From Craterostigma plantagineum (taxonomy: Eukaryota > Streptophyta > Magnoliopsida > Lamiales > Linderniaceae): a stretch of 64,000 nt of DNA. The stretch spans positions 20,523,501 to 20,587,500 of the forward strand of contig JAPQWV010000017.1 of NCBI GenBank assembly GCA_027422505.1. The letters run 5' to 3'. Made by a program: the position numbers and the translations under genes. Below are positions 44,680 through 57,783 of the stretch, in pieces. The stretch's first letter is position 1. The number at the start of each line of letters is the position of its first letter. Below the pieces are notes generated by a model. It worked only from the letters and a program-made list of their open reading frames with translations, was not told where the DNA came from and did no database searches.

Positions 44680-45911
44680 TCAATACAAACTTGTCTGACT
44701 CAAACACCTGCTTGTAATACCACATTTGTTCAAGACAGGGCCAGGCACTAAATTCTTACGCAACTTAGGTACAAACAGCGCATTACATAAAGTAATAGTT
44801 TTTCCCGAAGTAAATTCTAATACTCCTACACCAACTATTGGAGCACTTGACTCGTTGCCTATATGTAAAGCCGATCCATCTTCAACTGGTTGAAAATCTT
44901 TAAACCAGCCCTGGTCTTTACACGCATGAGTTGTGGCACCCAACTCAATCCACCATGCTTCTTCATCATCATCATGTATGTAAAACGCTTCAGGACTAAA
45001 AGATATATAATGTATACCAGAATTATAATGTGTGTCTAAATTCTGACCTTGTGTAGTATTAGGGTTTTTCGACCCTTCACCCGTGGTGTTTGCCCCGTTG
45101 GTGTTCCTTCTTTGTCCACCACCTTTTCCAACCCGACAATCCTTTTTCATATGACCAGGTTTGCCACATTTCCAACAAGCCGCTTTAGGCTTTTTGTTAG
45201 ACCCACCACGGTTATCACCGTTCACTTTGCGCTTTTTATTGTTTTTAGTACGATCCTCCACCATGTTGACACTGGATATCCCAGCACTGCTTTTGCCCTT
45301 TGGTTGGTCATTCTCCTGCGCTCTTAGAGATTCCTCTATGCGCAAATGACTACCTAATTGTAGTAGGGACAATTCCTCTTTTTTATTCTTTAGAATGCGC
45401 TTGAAATCTTTCCATAATGGTGGCAATTTTACTATTATGCAAGACACGGCTATTGCATCATATATCACAAGTTGGTGTTGAGCGAATTGCCCAAGGATAC
45501 GCAGAACCTCATTGTATTGTTCCGTAACTGGTCGAGCATCGATCATTTTATAATTATTAAATAACCAGGAATTTCTTACTTGATGCGTCTTTTGCCATAT
45601 ACTTCGCTTCGAGATCATCCCATAAGGCTTTAGCAAAATCAAAATTCTGATATATGTAAATAATGAATCCGACATGCCATTTAGGATATGACCACGACAG
45701 ATGTAACGTCGTTCTCCCACTTGTTCCTCCTTCGGGCAGCCTCAAGTGTTTCGTTCTCTTCGTACTACGGCATGGGCGTACTCAACACGTAGACCACCTT
45801 CAGGGTTGTCAGGATAAAGTGCATCTTCTTCTGCCATCGACGGAAATCCACACCTTCGAACTTATCAAGTTTGCAGAATTTTGAAGTCATGCCTCTCGCG
45901 CTTTCGGCCAT
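44680..45911 (-). pseudogene. copia gag and protease
   Basis: The ATG at 45911 opens MAESARGMTSKFCKLDKFEG, the usual start of this gag family. The frame shifts before RRYICRGHILNGMSDSLF (45720). A zinc knuckle CWKCGKPGHMKKDC lies near 45175-45135. The protease gives AWWIELGATTHACKDQGW, where the catalytic motif should read D-S-G; here it is E-L-G, so it should be inactive. PR words ALFVPKLRKNLV follow. Confidence 0.87.
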
Positions 45912-46009
45912 TGAGAAATCAGAAACTATTGTCTTTGATTGTCGGTAGTATATGTCTGCTTTAATGGCCGGATATTTCTCTAGAATCGCGTTTGGAGTTC
46001 ACTTTCCCA

Positions 46010-46430
46010 AGACAATATTACGTCCCGGGATAAGACTAGAGAAAACTTTGTTATTTCACTTGTGAATTCAATGCGTTTGTGTCGAATGTATCTGTGCTTA
46101 TTTATAACACAAGTTTCGATCGGTTGTGTCTATTCCTAATAGACATAATCCTTTCAAAGATGGTGTCCGTTAGATAACAGATATCACCTTTTGAAGCCCC
46201 ATACCTTTTTGGGTATTAAACACACCCTTTCGGGTGCAACGGGGTTTGAGGGGGAAGCATGCACACTTTTTGGGTGCATGCCACTAGGGGCGCTGCCCCT
46301 AGGACCCCGCAAGGGGGCTCAGCCCCCTTGACCCCCGCTTCGTTTTGGGTTCCGATATAAAATATTTTCCGAGCGTGCACTCCGCACCCCCTAACTCGGT
46401 ATATTTTACGTCCCAATTACACTAAATATA
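46010..46430 (-). repeat. putative copia 5' LTR
   Basis: Upstream of gag on the minus strand. TATA-like TTATAAATAAGC (46108-46097). The U3-like part is GC-rich with two perfect palindromes: 46285-46301 (taggggc, gct, gccccta) and 46310-46330 (21 bases, arms caagggggct). Edges are estimated because no second LTR exists to align. Confidence 0.55.
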
Positions 46431-46775
46431 TAACATATCATACAACCAACACACAACACATCGAGGACATAACATACAATACACCGAGTATACAACATAC
46501 TAAATTGAACAAAAACGATGGACACATACATAAGAGGAATGCAACACGGTAAAAATTCTATGTAAGATGGAAATCTTTCTATTTTATTAAGGTGCAGGAA
46601 TTAATAGAAACTTTCGTAATATGCCAAATTTAATTGTAACCATTATAACCTTCTTATTGTCTTTTCTTAGTTAAACTCAAATTCTTTCTTCTCCACTTAA
46701 ATAAGATAATCAACATATAAATAATAAAAAACTATCCACTGTTGAGTAAACTACCTTACCTTCACAATTATATTA

Positions 46776-47183
46776 AGGGGTCTTTATACATAAGTACCTA
46801 TTTGAATAAAAAATTGTAATTTAGTACCCTGTCAGGATTTTTTTATATGTAGGTACCTACCAGAATAAATTTTTTGCACATAGGTACCCAATCCCCGAAA
46901 GTACACCATACAACACATTTGGGTACCCTACATAACAGAAAATGGTATGACGTATGCTATATTTAGGTATGCCCTATGTAACACACAAGGTATGCCGTAG
47001 GTACGGCGTATGTTATATTTAGGTACCCTATATCAACGTGTTGTGGTACGCAATATACACACAGAAGGTACGACATGACTAAAGAAACTGGTAAAATTAA
47101 ATTGGGTACCTATATGTAAAATTTTCTGACATGATACATATGTGTAAAAATTTGATTCAATGTATTTTTCTATAGATTCACCT
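46776..47183. mobile_element. single-unit gtacc-rich MITE
   Basis: aggggtctttatacataagtacc to tctatagattcacc, homologous to one arm of 26126-26965. Flanked by ttatatta on both sides (46768-46775, 47184-47191). The matching site in copy 1 (27715-27740) is empty, so the insertion followed the block duplication. Confidence 0.82.
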
Positions 47184-47905
47184 TATATTAATTGAACACA
47201 CATATATAATACAAAAGTTACTAGTGATAATTATGAGAGTCATACCAAAGACTTCCCTGTTCGAGAGAAACTGTGACTTTGAAGACTATTCCAAGTAAAC
47301 TAACTGATGGAGACGAGAAAAATAATAATAGATTGAACTGACATGGTTGAACTGTGGCCGTCCTTTGATCGATAGTCAACAAGTCAAGTCTACGCTGCTT
47401 GCTTTTATCATCATCGAGAGATATTTTCTTCTGTTTTTCCTATTTAATAATATCACTCATCTGCCCAACCATTATCGCAAACTACCTCTTGTCCGAACAA
47501 ACAAAAAAGAAACAAAATCGATCGAGCAAAAGCATGGCAATAAATCAGACAGAAATCCAAGAAAACATAGTGATCGTCGGCGCTGGCATAGCTGGCCTCG
47601 CTACTGCTCTTGGCCTACACAGGTTACATATGGAATAATATATAGCTTTATTATATAAATGTATATACATTTAATTGCAAAATTCATAGTTCATCATCAA
47701 ATTCTTGGACAGGCTTGGAATTCGCAGCGTGGTTTTGGAATCTTCAGACACTCTGCGAACTACCGGTTTTGCCCTCGGCGTATGGTCCAACGCATGGAAG
47801 GCCCTCGACGCCCTTGGCCTCGGAGATTCGTTAAGGCAAACCTCTAACAGACTCCATGGGTAAAGTAAAAGTCCTTTAAATAATATATATAAAGAATTAT
47901 ATTTT

Positions 47906-48290
47906 AGAGATTTGCTATCGTTCTCACCTACCGTGAGCAACTGTCGTGAGCACCATAAGTAAATTTCTCAATTTTTTGCGTTTTTTCAATTTCCAATGCC
48001 GTCAACAACTCAGTAGACCATCTCATATGCATTGCTAACCTACCCTCTCCAACGCGTTAATTTTTAAGAAAATCATCACATCGGTACGTCGTCCACATGT
48101 TAATAATAAATAATGAATTTTCTTAAAAACTAACGTATTGTAGAAGGCGATTTAGGTTAGCAATGGATATGAGAGGGTCTACTGAGTTGTTGACGGCGTT
48201 GGAAATCGAAAAAAAACGCAAAAAATTGAGAGATTTGCTTATGGTGCTCCGGTAGTTGCTCACGGTAGGTGGGCACCATAGCAAATCTCT
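47906..48290. mobile_element. hairpin MITE in intron 2 of copy 2
   Basis: Same element and site as 28434-28821. Inherited with the duplication, with a few indels. Confidence 0.85.
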
Positions 48291-48509
48291 ATATTATATA
48301 TATATGACTCTATTTGTTGCTGCAGTTCCAAGATCATATTTCCAGGTCTACCCCATATCCCTGATGCAGAATTCCAATTGTACGCTTTTCGATAGCCGTT
48401 ATTATTATCGTTTCGTTTAAGGGCGCGTTTGGTATTCAGAATTCGATTCGGAAAAGAAAAAAAAAGCGTATTACGACACGCGTAACAACAATTCGATGCG
48501 TACAATTAC

Positions 48510-49905
48510 TGATCGACACGTGGTTGTGAATGAAAAGTGCGACAAGTAATAATTAAAACGATTACTAAACTACTGTCACCGACGTGCGATAGGCAGTGGA
48601 CCTATCGTTTGTAGTGTAGTAAAGTGAGTAAACGAGTATCGAACACGAGGAATAAATCAAGTACTAGTAATGACCTATCGACTCGATATTTAACCTAAAT
48701 AAAATACGCAAATTGTTTGACGACTTAACCTAACAGATCGCTCCTAATCAACTAGAAATTCAAGGAACACGCTTAGAACTGATATGAAGGTTCAGATGAT
48801 AGAGATGTGCTCGGGATTCGAATCCCGCTAGGTGTGATCGCCTAAGACAATGAAATATCGTGCCTACGTGATTCTTGACTAAATCGCAGTAATTTTTCTA
48901 CCCACTCGCGAATTTGCTGTCGCCCAACACGCTCGTGGGGATCTAAAATTCAGTAATTACTAATAGCGAGGATCGATTATTTGCTTTCGCCCTATACTCG
49001 AATCCTATCTTCTACGAACGGCCTAATCGTTGTTTAGCTGTCGCCCTAAACGATTTTCCATACATTCACTTTAACACATAGACATATTAAAGCGAAGAAG
49101 CAATTTCATAGAATAATAAATAGTCAGAATACGCAAATCACGATAAACATGTCTTAAGTACGACTAATCCTAGCGTTCATCTAATCCCAAACACGAAAGG
49201 GATTTAGCTACGCATGATAGACGAGAAAACAACGAAAGAAATAAAGGATAAAGGCGAAGAATTCATGTTCTTGATATACGGATGATCTGCGATGGGAGCG
49301 TTGAAGATTCTTCGTTCTTCGTCAAATTGGGCGTGATCTCGTCGATGATCCGTCTCTTGCGCTCCGGGATGCGATTCTTCGTTCTTTTGTGCTAATTTTC
49401 GTCTCTAGAGTGATTAGGGTTAATCTCTGGTAAGTTGTCTCGTTTCTGGATCGAATTTGGACTTTTTATACTGATTCCCGTGCCGGTCACGGCCTGGGAC
49501 ATGGGTTGTCACGGCCGTGACCAACACCGCTCGCGTCTCGTCACTTTCTGTCATAGGTCACGGCCAAGTGCATTGCCGGTCACGGCCGTGACCATCATCA
49601 GTCGGCTTCTCTGCCGTGCGTCACGGACTGGTGCAAGGGCTGTCACGACCGTGACCAAGGGCAGTGACTTCATCTTCGGCCTCTGGTGGGTGTCACGGTT
49701 AACTGCATAGGATGTCAAGGCCGTGACACCCGGCAGTGTTCTTCAATTTTGCACCGTTTTGCCTCGTTTTCGCACGAAACTCGTCCTAAGCTCCTTCAAC
49801 ATAAGAATAAGTGTAAATATGCCGGATAAATGCATAAATTCATTGCCAAAGTTCTATTATACCACAAATAAATACTATGATAAACGCATTAAAATACGTT
49901 TATCA
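48510..49905 (-). mobile_element. solo LTR, Athila-like
   Basis: Starts TGATCGACACG and ends ACGTTTATCA, with a perfect five-base target duplication attac (48505-48509, 49906-49910). No internal region, primer site or polypurine tract inside, so a full element was reduced by LTR-LTR recombination. Orientation minus is inferred from similarity of layout to the LTR at 18921-20540 (both start TGATCGA; shared words gaatcccgcta and cacatagacat). Confidence 0.88.
49479..49735. repeat. roughly 70-bp tandem array with gtcacggccgtgac palindromes
   Basis: Four units in the solo LTR, each with a full or near palindrome gtcacggccgtgac (49510, 49583, 49647 variant gtcacgaccgtgac, 49714 variant gtcaaggccgtgac) and a half-copy between them. 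Open frames here are repeat translations. Confidence 0.8.
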
Positions 49906-50222
49906 ATTACACTTTTCCTTCTCTTTTTCCCGATACCAAACGCAGCCTAAAAGATATTTTCCTTCGCCTTTTTTTCGAGCCCTCGATAAGTTCATTAATC
50001 TGCAGCGGGGAGGTCGAAGCCCGATGCTTGAGGAGGAAGGACCTTCTAGAAGCCCTAGAGAAAGAACTTCCCCAAGGCGCCATAAGATACTCTTCGAAGA
50101 TCGTCTCCATCGACCGCTTGACGACCTCGACGGACAAGTTATTACAGCTCTCCGACGGTTCGGCGGTAAGGACTAAGGTGAGTTTTTAAGATCGAATCAA
50201 TTTACTCGCGCTTGTGTTTTTA

Positions 50223-50479
50223 GGGTGTGTTTGGATCGAGGAAAACGATGTGGAAAAGAAAACTAGAGAGAAAATAATTCCTTCTAGCTTTTCCTTCATT
50301 TTCCTCACCATTTGGCGAGGAAACTGAAATGATTTTCTATGATTTTTGCTTTGAGATTAACTTAAGTTTATTTTTCTTTTCTTTTTTTCACATATTTCTC
50401 TAATGAACCAAACACAAAAACTGATTTTTCTTTTATTTTCTTTTCCTTTCTCACCAAATTCCATAAACCAAAAACACCC
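50223..50479. mobile_element. 257-bp Tourist-like MITE in intron 4 of copy 2
   Basis: Ends gggtgtgtttgg and aaaacaccc with tta target duplications (50220-50222, 50480-50482). Absent from intron 4 of copy 1, so inserted after the duplication. Confidence 0.88.
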
Positions 50480-51719
50480 TTAAAGTTCTATTTCATTCGA
50501 TCTTTCTCCCAATAATAATAGGTGTTGATCGGGTGCGACGGGGTGAATTCCCAAGTGGCTAAGTACTTGGGACTCTCCGACCCGGTTAGTCCTGGGCGGT
50601 CCGCGATTAGGGGGTTGGTTAGCTACGAGGATGGCCACGGGTTCGAGCCCAAGCTTCACGTCCACGTCGGGGGAGGGTTTCGACTCGGAGTCGTCCCGTG
50701 CGATGCCAACTGCCTGTACTGGTGGTTTAGCTTCTCCCCTTCGGTCCTCCAATGTGAGCGCCGCTCGTTCGTAATTTTTTATTTTTATTTTTAACATTGT
50801 GAAAGTCTAGATGCGGTGCAGCATGTCGAAATAAAATATATAAAATTAAAATACCGTTACACAAGCTTAAGCGTTTAGTATTTGTGGTCATTTGATAGAA
50901 ACTATCGTTAGGCAAAAATGATTATTTGTTGGACTTTTTTAATGACGTGCGTAAAATTAGAACAAGAGTAAAAGAAAAAGGACAGTGTTTTTTTTTTTGG
51001 AAAAAATTGAAGTACGGTTCCAATTAGGTTGGATCTCACTTACGTGACTTTCTGCCTCCGCCACTGACTGTAGAGCAGTTTTCGCTATTCGGACGAATAT
51101 CTCTCTTTCTTTTATTTATTTATTTAGCCTCCTTATGTATCCGGATTACTTTCCAAACAGACGACGAAGACGAGCGCGACCACCTAAAGCTGAAGCACTT
51201 CGTGTCTAAGAGCGTCGAGGGCATGCCCGAGCGCATCTCCCAAATGGTCTTAAAGACCGAGCCCGACTTCATCTCCTTCTCCCCTGAAACTTCGACTCCC
51301 TTGGGACATTTTGCGCGGGAACATAGCAAAGGACAACGTTTGCGTCCTCGGGGACGCCCTTCACCCCATGACGCCCGACATAGCGCAGGGCGGGTGCGCG
51401 GCCCTGGAGGACAGCGTCGTCCTCGTCAGGTGTCTTGCCGAATCCTTGGCGCCCTTCTACGGCGGGAAGAAAGGCGATACTTTCTTCGGCCAAGGAGAGT
51501 ATGCGGTGAGGGCCGAGGAGGTTTTGGAGAAGTACGCCGGGGAAAGGAGGCTGAGGAGCTTCGGATTGGTTTCTGCGGCTTATTTCGTCGGCTATGTTCA
51601 GGAGAGTCGAGGGGCGGTGATGGGCTTGCTGAAGAAGATGTTCCTTGCCAAGGTTACCTTTGGATCACCCTAAAAGCGGCTGGTTTTGATTGTGGGAAAC
51701 TTACTACGGCTTGAAATTA

Positions 51720-52075
51720 GATGTTGAAAAGAATAATAGTATCTATTATATTAGTGATATATTTGGCGAAAACTCGATAGGTTTAAAATAATAATAATAA
51801 TAATATATGGAGAGATTTGCTTACAATCCCTTGACAATGTATTTTCTTAATATTTTTTTGGCTGATAGAGGGATCAAATGGTATAGTTTAGTTGTTGGTA
51901 TCTTGAAGTATTAAAAGCATGACTCTTTTCCAATTGATGTTATGGTGCCCACCTATCGAACGAGGAACTATCCGAGACCGATGCCAACCCCTAACTAAGT
52001 ACAGTAATCAGAAAATCATGGACTGAAAAGCTCATTTTATTAGTTGACCTTTACAACGTGTCCTAATAGGGTTCC
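51720..52075. other. 3' flank of monooxygenase copy 2
   Basis: Matches 30770-31015, with about 108 extra bases at 51831-51938 not present in copy 1. No gene. Confidence 0.55.
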
Positions 52076-52258
52076 ATGCAAGGCTGCCGCGTGAAGTTCA
52101 CGATCGACGGTCAGATAGTGTTCGAGGGCGAGCGCTTGGACGCTCGGAATTGGGACGCCAATTGGCAGTCGAACGCACACCTCAACGGCCGGCTGCAGCT
52201 ATGTGTCTTCGGTTGTGACTGGGACCTTTTCTTTATTTGGCTGCCAGGTATAGCGTAA
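52076..52258 (+). pseudogene. GC-rich exon-like ORF, product unknown
   Basis: 60 codons from ATG (MQGCRVKFTIDGQIVFEGER). Coding-like composition differs from the AT-rich flanks for the first 130 bases, then becomes T-rich like an intron. A decayed copy lies at 31016-31094. No family recognised; probably one exon of a broken gene at the edge of the duplicated block. Confidence 0.4.
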
Positions 52259-52322
52259 AATCCAATGGCATCACTTCAGTTGTTTTATCATGGTATGCCT
52301 TGAATTTTGCACTGTTCTTTTC

Positions 52323-53716
<1,394 letters not shown>

Positions 53717-56364
53717 AATGAAAATGGCTGTATAGCATATCGTAGCAGCACTGTCTATCTATCTTATTTTAATGCAATGTGTTGTTTGAATATTTATTTA
53801 TAATTTTTTTCGTTTTTGATTTATTTTATAATTTCTAATTGTCAGAATACGCTTCACCTTTTTTTCTTGATGAATTTTATTTCAACCACAATCTTGTAAT
53901 TCAAATTAAGCATAGCCAGAAATATAGGGGAAAACTGTAGATATTTTGACATATTTGATAAAATCAACATAGATCTTTTATTCCCCACATACGCACGAGA
54001 AGGCCCAACCACGTATCACTTGCATTGTGTCAAATCGCTATTAATGTTTGTCATGAAGATAAAATACATAATATTAGAAATCATCTTTGCCAAAGATATA
54101 AATTAGTATCACAAACAGAGGGTCCTACTATTTCCATTAGATTCAATTTGAAGTGAATCTAAATTTTACTATTGATTATGGGAGGCTTTCAATTTGAGGT
54201 GAAGGAAAATATTACTATTGTGAAGTGTAAAAATGCTAAGAGGGGAGGTGAATTAGGCTAAAAAATTTTATTGTTCTTCTTTGAAAAATACTTTTCTTTA
54301 AGAAGATATTTGCAGAGTATGTTATTTCTCAGAAAGCAGTACGAGTATCAAAGTTATCTTTCTAACCCTATTTCAAAAAATATCACGTTATTTTCATAAG
54401 TCGCTTTATTTGCACGCGTCCCGAGTTTGTCTCACAGAAAAGTAAATAGCAGAAGTAAAGTGAGACGCGATTTTTATACAGGTTATATCCTCAACTGGAG
54501 TTTAGTCATGTCCTTGGGGTGTGATCTCCCCAAGAGTTCCAATCAATCACTAGGTATTACCGGTTATGGTTACAAATGATTGACCCGTACACAACCGAAG
54601 CACTATGGATACTAGACCTCGCTCTAGGCTGACGCATGCCAAGTTTCGATCCAACGTCGTTTACCCAGGAAACCAGTTCCCGACTGGATGCAACTTGCTA
54701 CCGAAGGGCCACCGAATCCACAAAATTCGTCCCTCCACGTGCGAAAGACTCCACTCGTGCTCCTTTGTGTGCTCACACGTCCAAAGACTAAGGTTTAGGA
54801 TTAGGTGTTGCTAAGGATCGCTCAGAGGGTACAGATTCGCAAATTTAGGCTCAGCACAAACTACGAATTATTCGCAAAGTAAAGCTCAAAACGTCTAAGG
54901 AATTCGATGGCCCGTGTGTTCGTTTTGTACCCTTCAACTTGAAGTGATTTTCTTCTATATAGACCAAGAATCGTTTCTACACTTCACAAGGAAAATTAAG
55001 CACAGAGTATGCAAGAGAAAGCTCATTAATCACGTGCATTAACTCAAAGAATCATGCCAGAATACCAATTAAGCTCAACGGTCAACATGAACTCTCAGCA
55101 TAAATACCACAGATTTACTTTCATTCCAGGGTAATCTCATCCGTTTGCCAGCACATTCATATATAGAATCAATCAGAATATTACCACATAATCAGAATAT
55201 CTTTTTCATATATAGCTTAATCATATCTGGGTGATCACAGTGATATTCTTTCCTAAAATGACTCAATCATGTGTACAGCTAACATATCACTTATCAGAAT
55301 ATATTTTCCATATATAGCACACAGTGATATTCCATCCAAACGAAAACGTTCATAACCAGGTGATCACATCAATATTCCAGTTAAGCATAAGATCACACAA
55401 ATTCGATTATCTTAGCATTTTAATCACATTTAAGCACTTAATCGATCATTTTAACATACTTAAACATCATATAACATACATATCGAGTTTTCTAATTTGT
55501 ACCCCCAATTTACATAATCACTTGAAATAATCAAAACTCTCATAGTCATTTGGACCAAAAAGGTCTACATATTGATTATGGGGCGATTCAGTTTTCAGTA
55601 TGACTAATCATTTGATACGTATATATAATCATCCTAAATTCACTGACTTCAGTATCAAAGCGTACAAATAAAATCGAATACCTTACCTCCATCTGTAAAT
55701 ATAAGCATGACCTTATCTCCAAGACTCCAATGGGCGTCACCCTCAGATATTTCAGTGGGTATATATTGATAAAATATTCACTTAAAAACCACTTCTATAT
55801 TAACATAATGGTTGAGAGATTACCATGATGTGCCTAGACTTCAAACGGTTAAGAGGGCGTTTTGGAAACACTTTTGAAATGGACTTCTAATCCGAAATTC
55901 CATTTTCAGAAGTAACATGCATTTGGTAGAAAAACTGATATGAGCTTTTAAATAAGTTACTTCTCTAAAAGTAAACTTAAGATAAGCAACTTTCAATCAC
56001 TTTTTAGAATTAATTTTTGCCCACTTTTTTAAAGTCCATATTCGCCACACTGTAAAAATAAATTTATATTTAGAAAAGCTACCTCTCCAAAAATTCATTT
56101 ACTAGTAGCACTTATGATTCAATTGTGGAACAACCCGTATATTTTTCATATTCTATTGGCACTAGTGTTTGATTATAGTTTGTTTTTTAATGATCAACCA
56201 ATTGAAATTATTGATTACGTAATGAAGCAATAAAGAGACTTGAACCTGGACGTTCCTAAATTTGCGCTTGCTTTACATGAAATACGTAATCATACAAAAA
56301 AAGCCTAATTTTCCACGTAATTAACTAATTAATTAGTCAGTGATTGATTAGCCAATAAACAACA
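53717..56364. other. intergenic, degenerate repeats
   Basis: No gene recognised. From about 54230 (gaggggaggtgaattagg) to 55100 the sequence looks like a decayed transposon: mixed GC, no continuous frame. At 55190-55335 two diverged copies, about 115 bases apart, of an atcagaatat...catatatagc...cacagtgatattc unit occur. The rest is AT-rich. Confidence 0.4.
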
Positions 56365-56826
56365 CTACCAACACTGATCAGTCTCCCAAGTCCTCCTTCC
56401 CAGCCGCGCCGTCGAGCCACGGCCGCCGGTCAGAACCACGCGCCTCCTCCGCCGTAACAGCGACACGTCGTACACCGCCCTCCTTTCTGGGTCCGAGAGC
56501 GTGGCATAGGCGGCGTGGAGGAGTACAAACTCGTCGCAACCGCCGCCGCCGTCCGGCGAAGCTCCGGCGGGCGTGTCTGGGTGGAGGACCTTGGCGAGCT
56601 TTCTGTAAGCAGACTTGATTTCCTGACACGTGGCGTCCATCCGAACGCCCAGCACCTCGTACAGGGACGACGACGGCGATGAAGTCTCTACGGCACTGCC
56701 GCCGTTACTCCGCCGTGAAACGACGGAGACGGTAAACTGTCGGCGGGAGTCGAATCGGGTCGGCGGCGAGCTTACGGTGGCCGCGAAGACGAGCTGGTCT
56801 GGGAAGGAAAGAGACGTGGACGCCAT
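56365..56826 (-). CDS. chloroplast DnaJ-like protein (J11 type)
   Basis: Small type III J-protein that stimulates Hsp70 ATPase activity, expected in the plastid stroma. Single exon, 153 residues from ATG 56826. An upstream in-frame non-ATG extension is not used because ccATGG is the first Met. Residues 1-50 are Ser/Arg-rich without acidic bias, like a transit peptide. The J domain spans about 54-120 with SLYEVLGVRMDATCQEIKSA, AYRKLAKVLHPD (HPD at 82-84) and DPERRAVYD. The C-terminus WETDQCW is the ending of the Arabidopsis J11 group. No zinc-finger or Gly/Phe region, as expected. Intact frame. Confidence 0.93.
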   Translation of the reverse strand: MASTSLSFPDQLVFAATVSSPPTRFDSRRQFTVSVVSRRSNGGSAVETSSPSSSLYEVLGVRMDATCQEIKSAYRKLAKVLHPDTPAGASPDGGGGCDEFVLLHAAYATLSDPERRAVYDVSLLRRRRRVVLTGGRGSTARLGRRTWETDQCW

Positions 56827-56930
56827 GGAGTGAGAGAAAGGTACAACTGCGCAAGTAGTGACGTACAACTCTGTGATGCAGTGATTTGGAAACGGTTTAA
56901 TGAGATGATGAATGGCTTCAGCTTATAGTT

Positions 56931-56940
56931 AATTTATAGA
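56931..56940 (-). promoter_or_regulatory. TATA box of the J11-like gene
   Basis: Minus strand TCTATAAATT, about 105 bases ahead of the ATG. Confidence 0.65.
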
Positions 56941-56949
56941 GGTCGGGTA

Positions 56950-57783
56950 GGGTCGGGTCGGATAATATGTGGGTCCACGTCGGATCTATATATTAGAATT
57001 GGCTTATCCAAATGTATCGACATGATTCCTATTTTATTTGTGCAGTTCTTTGTTATTTTGGAATTGCTGATATTCCACTGCTAATTTATCCATCGACCTG
57101 CGTACAAAGTGCTAAAACTGCCACGTACGTGCGATACACGTAGATTAAGACATGAATAATTAATTATTTATAAAAAGTTTACAGTAAGTATATTCATAAA
57201 ATTTATCGTATATTCATTTTCTGTTTCTTTGGGTCCGTAAGTTAATATTTGTTTAACTAAGATGGTCGGCCGACATTGCATGTGCCCCGTTCATTTTATT
57301 AATTAAAATGATCATTGATACTCTAAATAGGTAAGATCCATTTAATGTGGGTCTCCTTGATTAGTAATGATGAAGCTTGAAAGAAAAAGGGGCCTATAAT
57401 ATGTTAATGTTTTATTTGAAATTTTCAATTCACAATGTAACAATATGTTGTGTTGTGTTGTGTATAACTCGGGCGACAAGCATTCTTTTTCCACAAAATA
57501 ATTTGTGTTATTTGCATCTTAGTCCATTATCAACCTCATGAGGGGAGAAAGGACGAAACAAGGAAAAACAAAATGAAACAAAAATAAGATAAAAAAGATG
57601 CTATTAAAGAGACATCTAGGATACTATTTTAGCTAGTACCGAAAAAAAAAAAAGAGAAATCTAGGATACTATGTTAGCTAGTATCGAATGATTTACCTAG
57701 TTTAGGCCCAGTAACGAAACCAAGCAACGGCCCATAAATAAACTGTTGATAATTGTTTAGTGCAAATAAGCAGCTGCGGCTGA
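56950..57783. other. AT-rich intergenic
   Basis: No gene seen. Short direct repeats of ctaggatactat(t/g)tt and ttagctagta occur at 57616-57690. Confidence 0.5.

Larger units (their letters stand above)
41690..46430 (-). mobile_element. Ty1/copia LTR retrotransposon, decayed
   Basis: On the minus strand the order is LTR (right), gag with zinc knuckle, protease, integrase, reverse transcriptase, RNase H, which is the Ty1/copia order. Frameshifts break the polyprotein at several points. The left end stops at the Cassandra LTR (41689) and a 3' LTR is not seen. No target duplication can be found, so the element is probably truncated on the left. Confidence 0.9.
48421..49947. mobile_element. Tourist-like MITE split by a solo LTR
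   Basis: Left part gggcgcgtttggtat from 48421 and right part ending ataccaaacgcagcc at 49947, with taa duplications outside (48418-48420, 49948-49950). Same MITE as 28954-29083. The interruption is the LTR at 48510-49905. Confidence 0.88.
47534..51680 (+). pseudogene. FAD-dependent monooxygenase-like gene, copy 2 (last exon frameshifted)
   Basis: Same structure as copy 1: exons 47534-47622, 47713-47859, 48326-48379, 50006-50177, 50522-50753 and 51161 to about 51680. Exons 1-5 read without a break and join in frame, with FAD motif VIVGAGIAGLATALGLH, GCDGVNS and GGFRLGVVPCDANCLYWW. Exon 5 keeps the G missing in copy 1. Exon 6 lacks two bases near 51285 relative to copy 1 (tccttctcccctgaa against tcctactctcccctgaa), shifting the frame before the [14 protein letters not shown] motif. 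One more base is missing near 51660. Introns 2 and 3 hold the shared MITEs, intron 3 a 1.4-kb solo LTR and intron 4 a private MITE. Confidence 0.83.

Noticed and set aside
49435..49710. 91-codon ORF
   Set aside because: Lies in the gtcacggccgtgac tandem array of a solo LTR.
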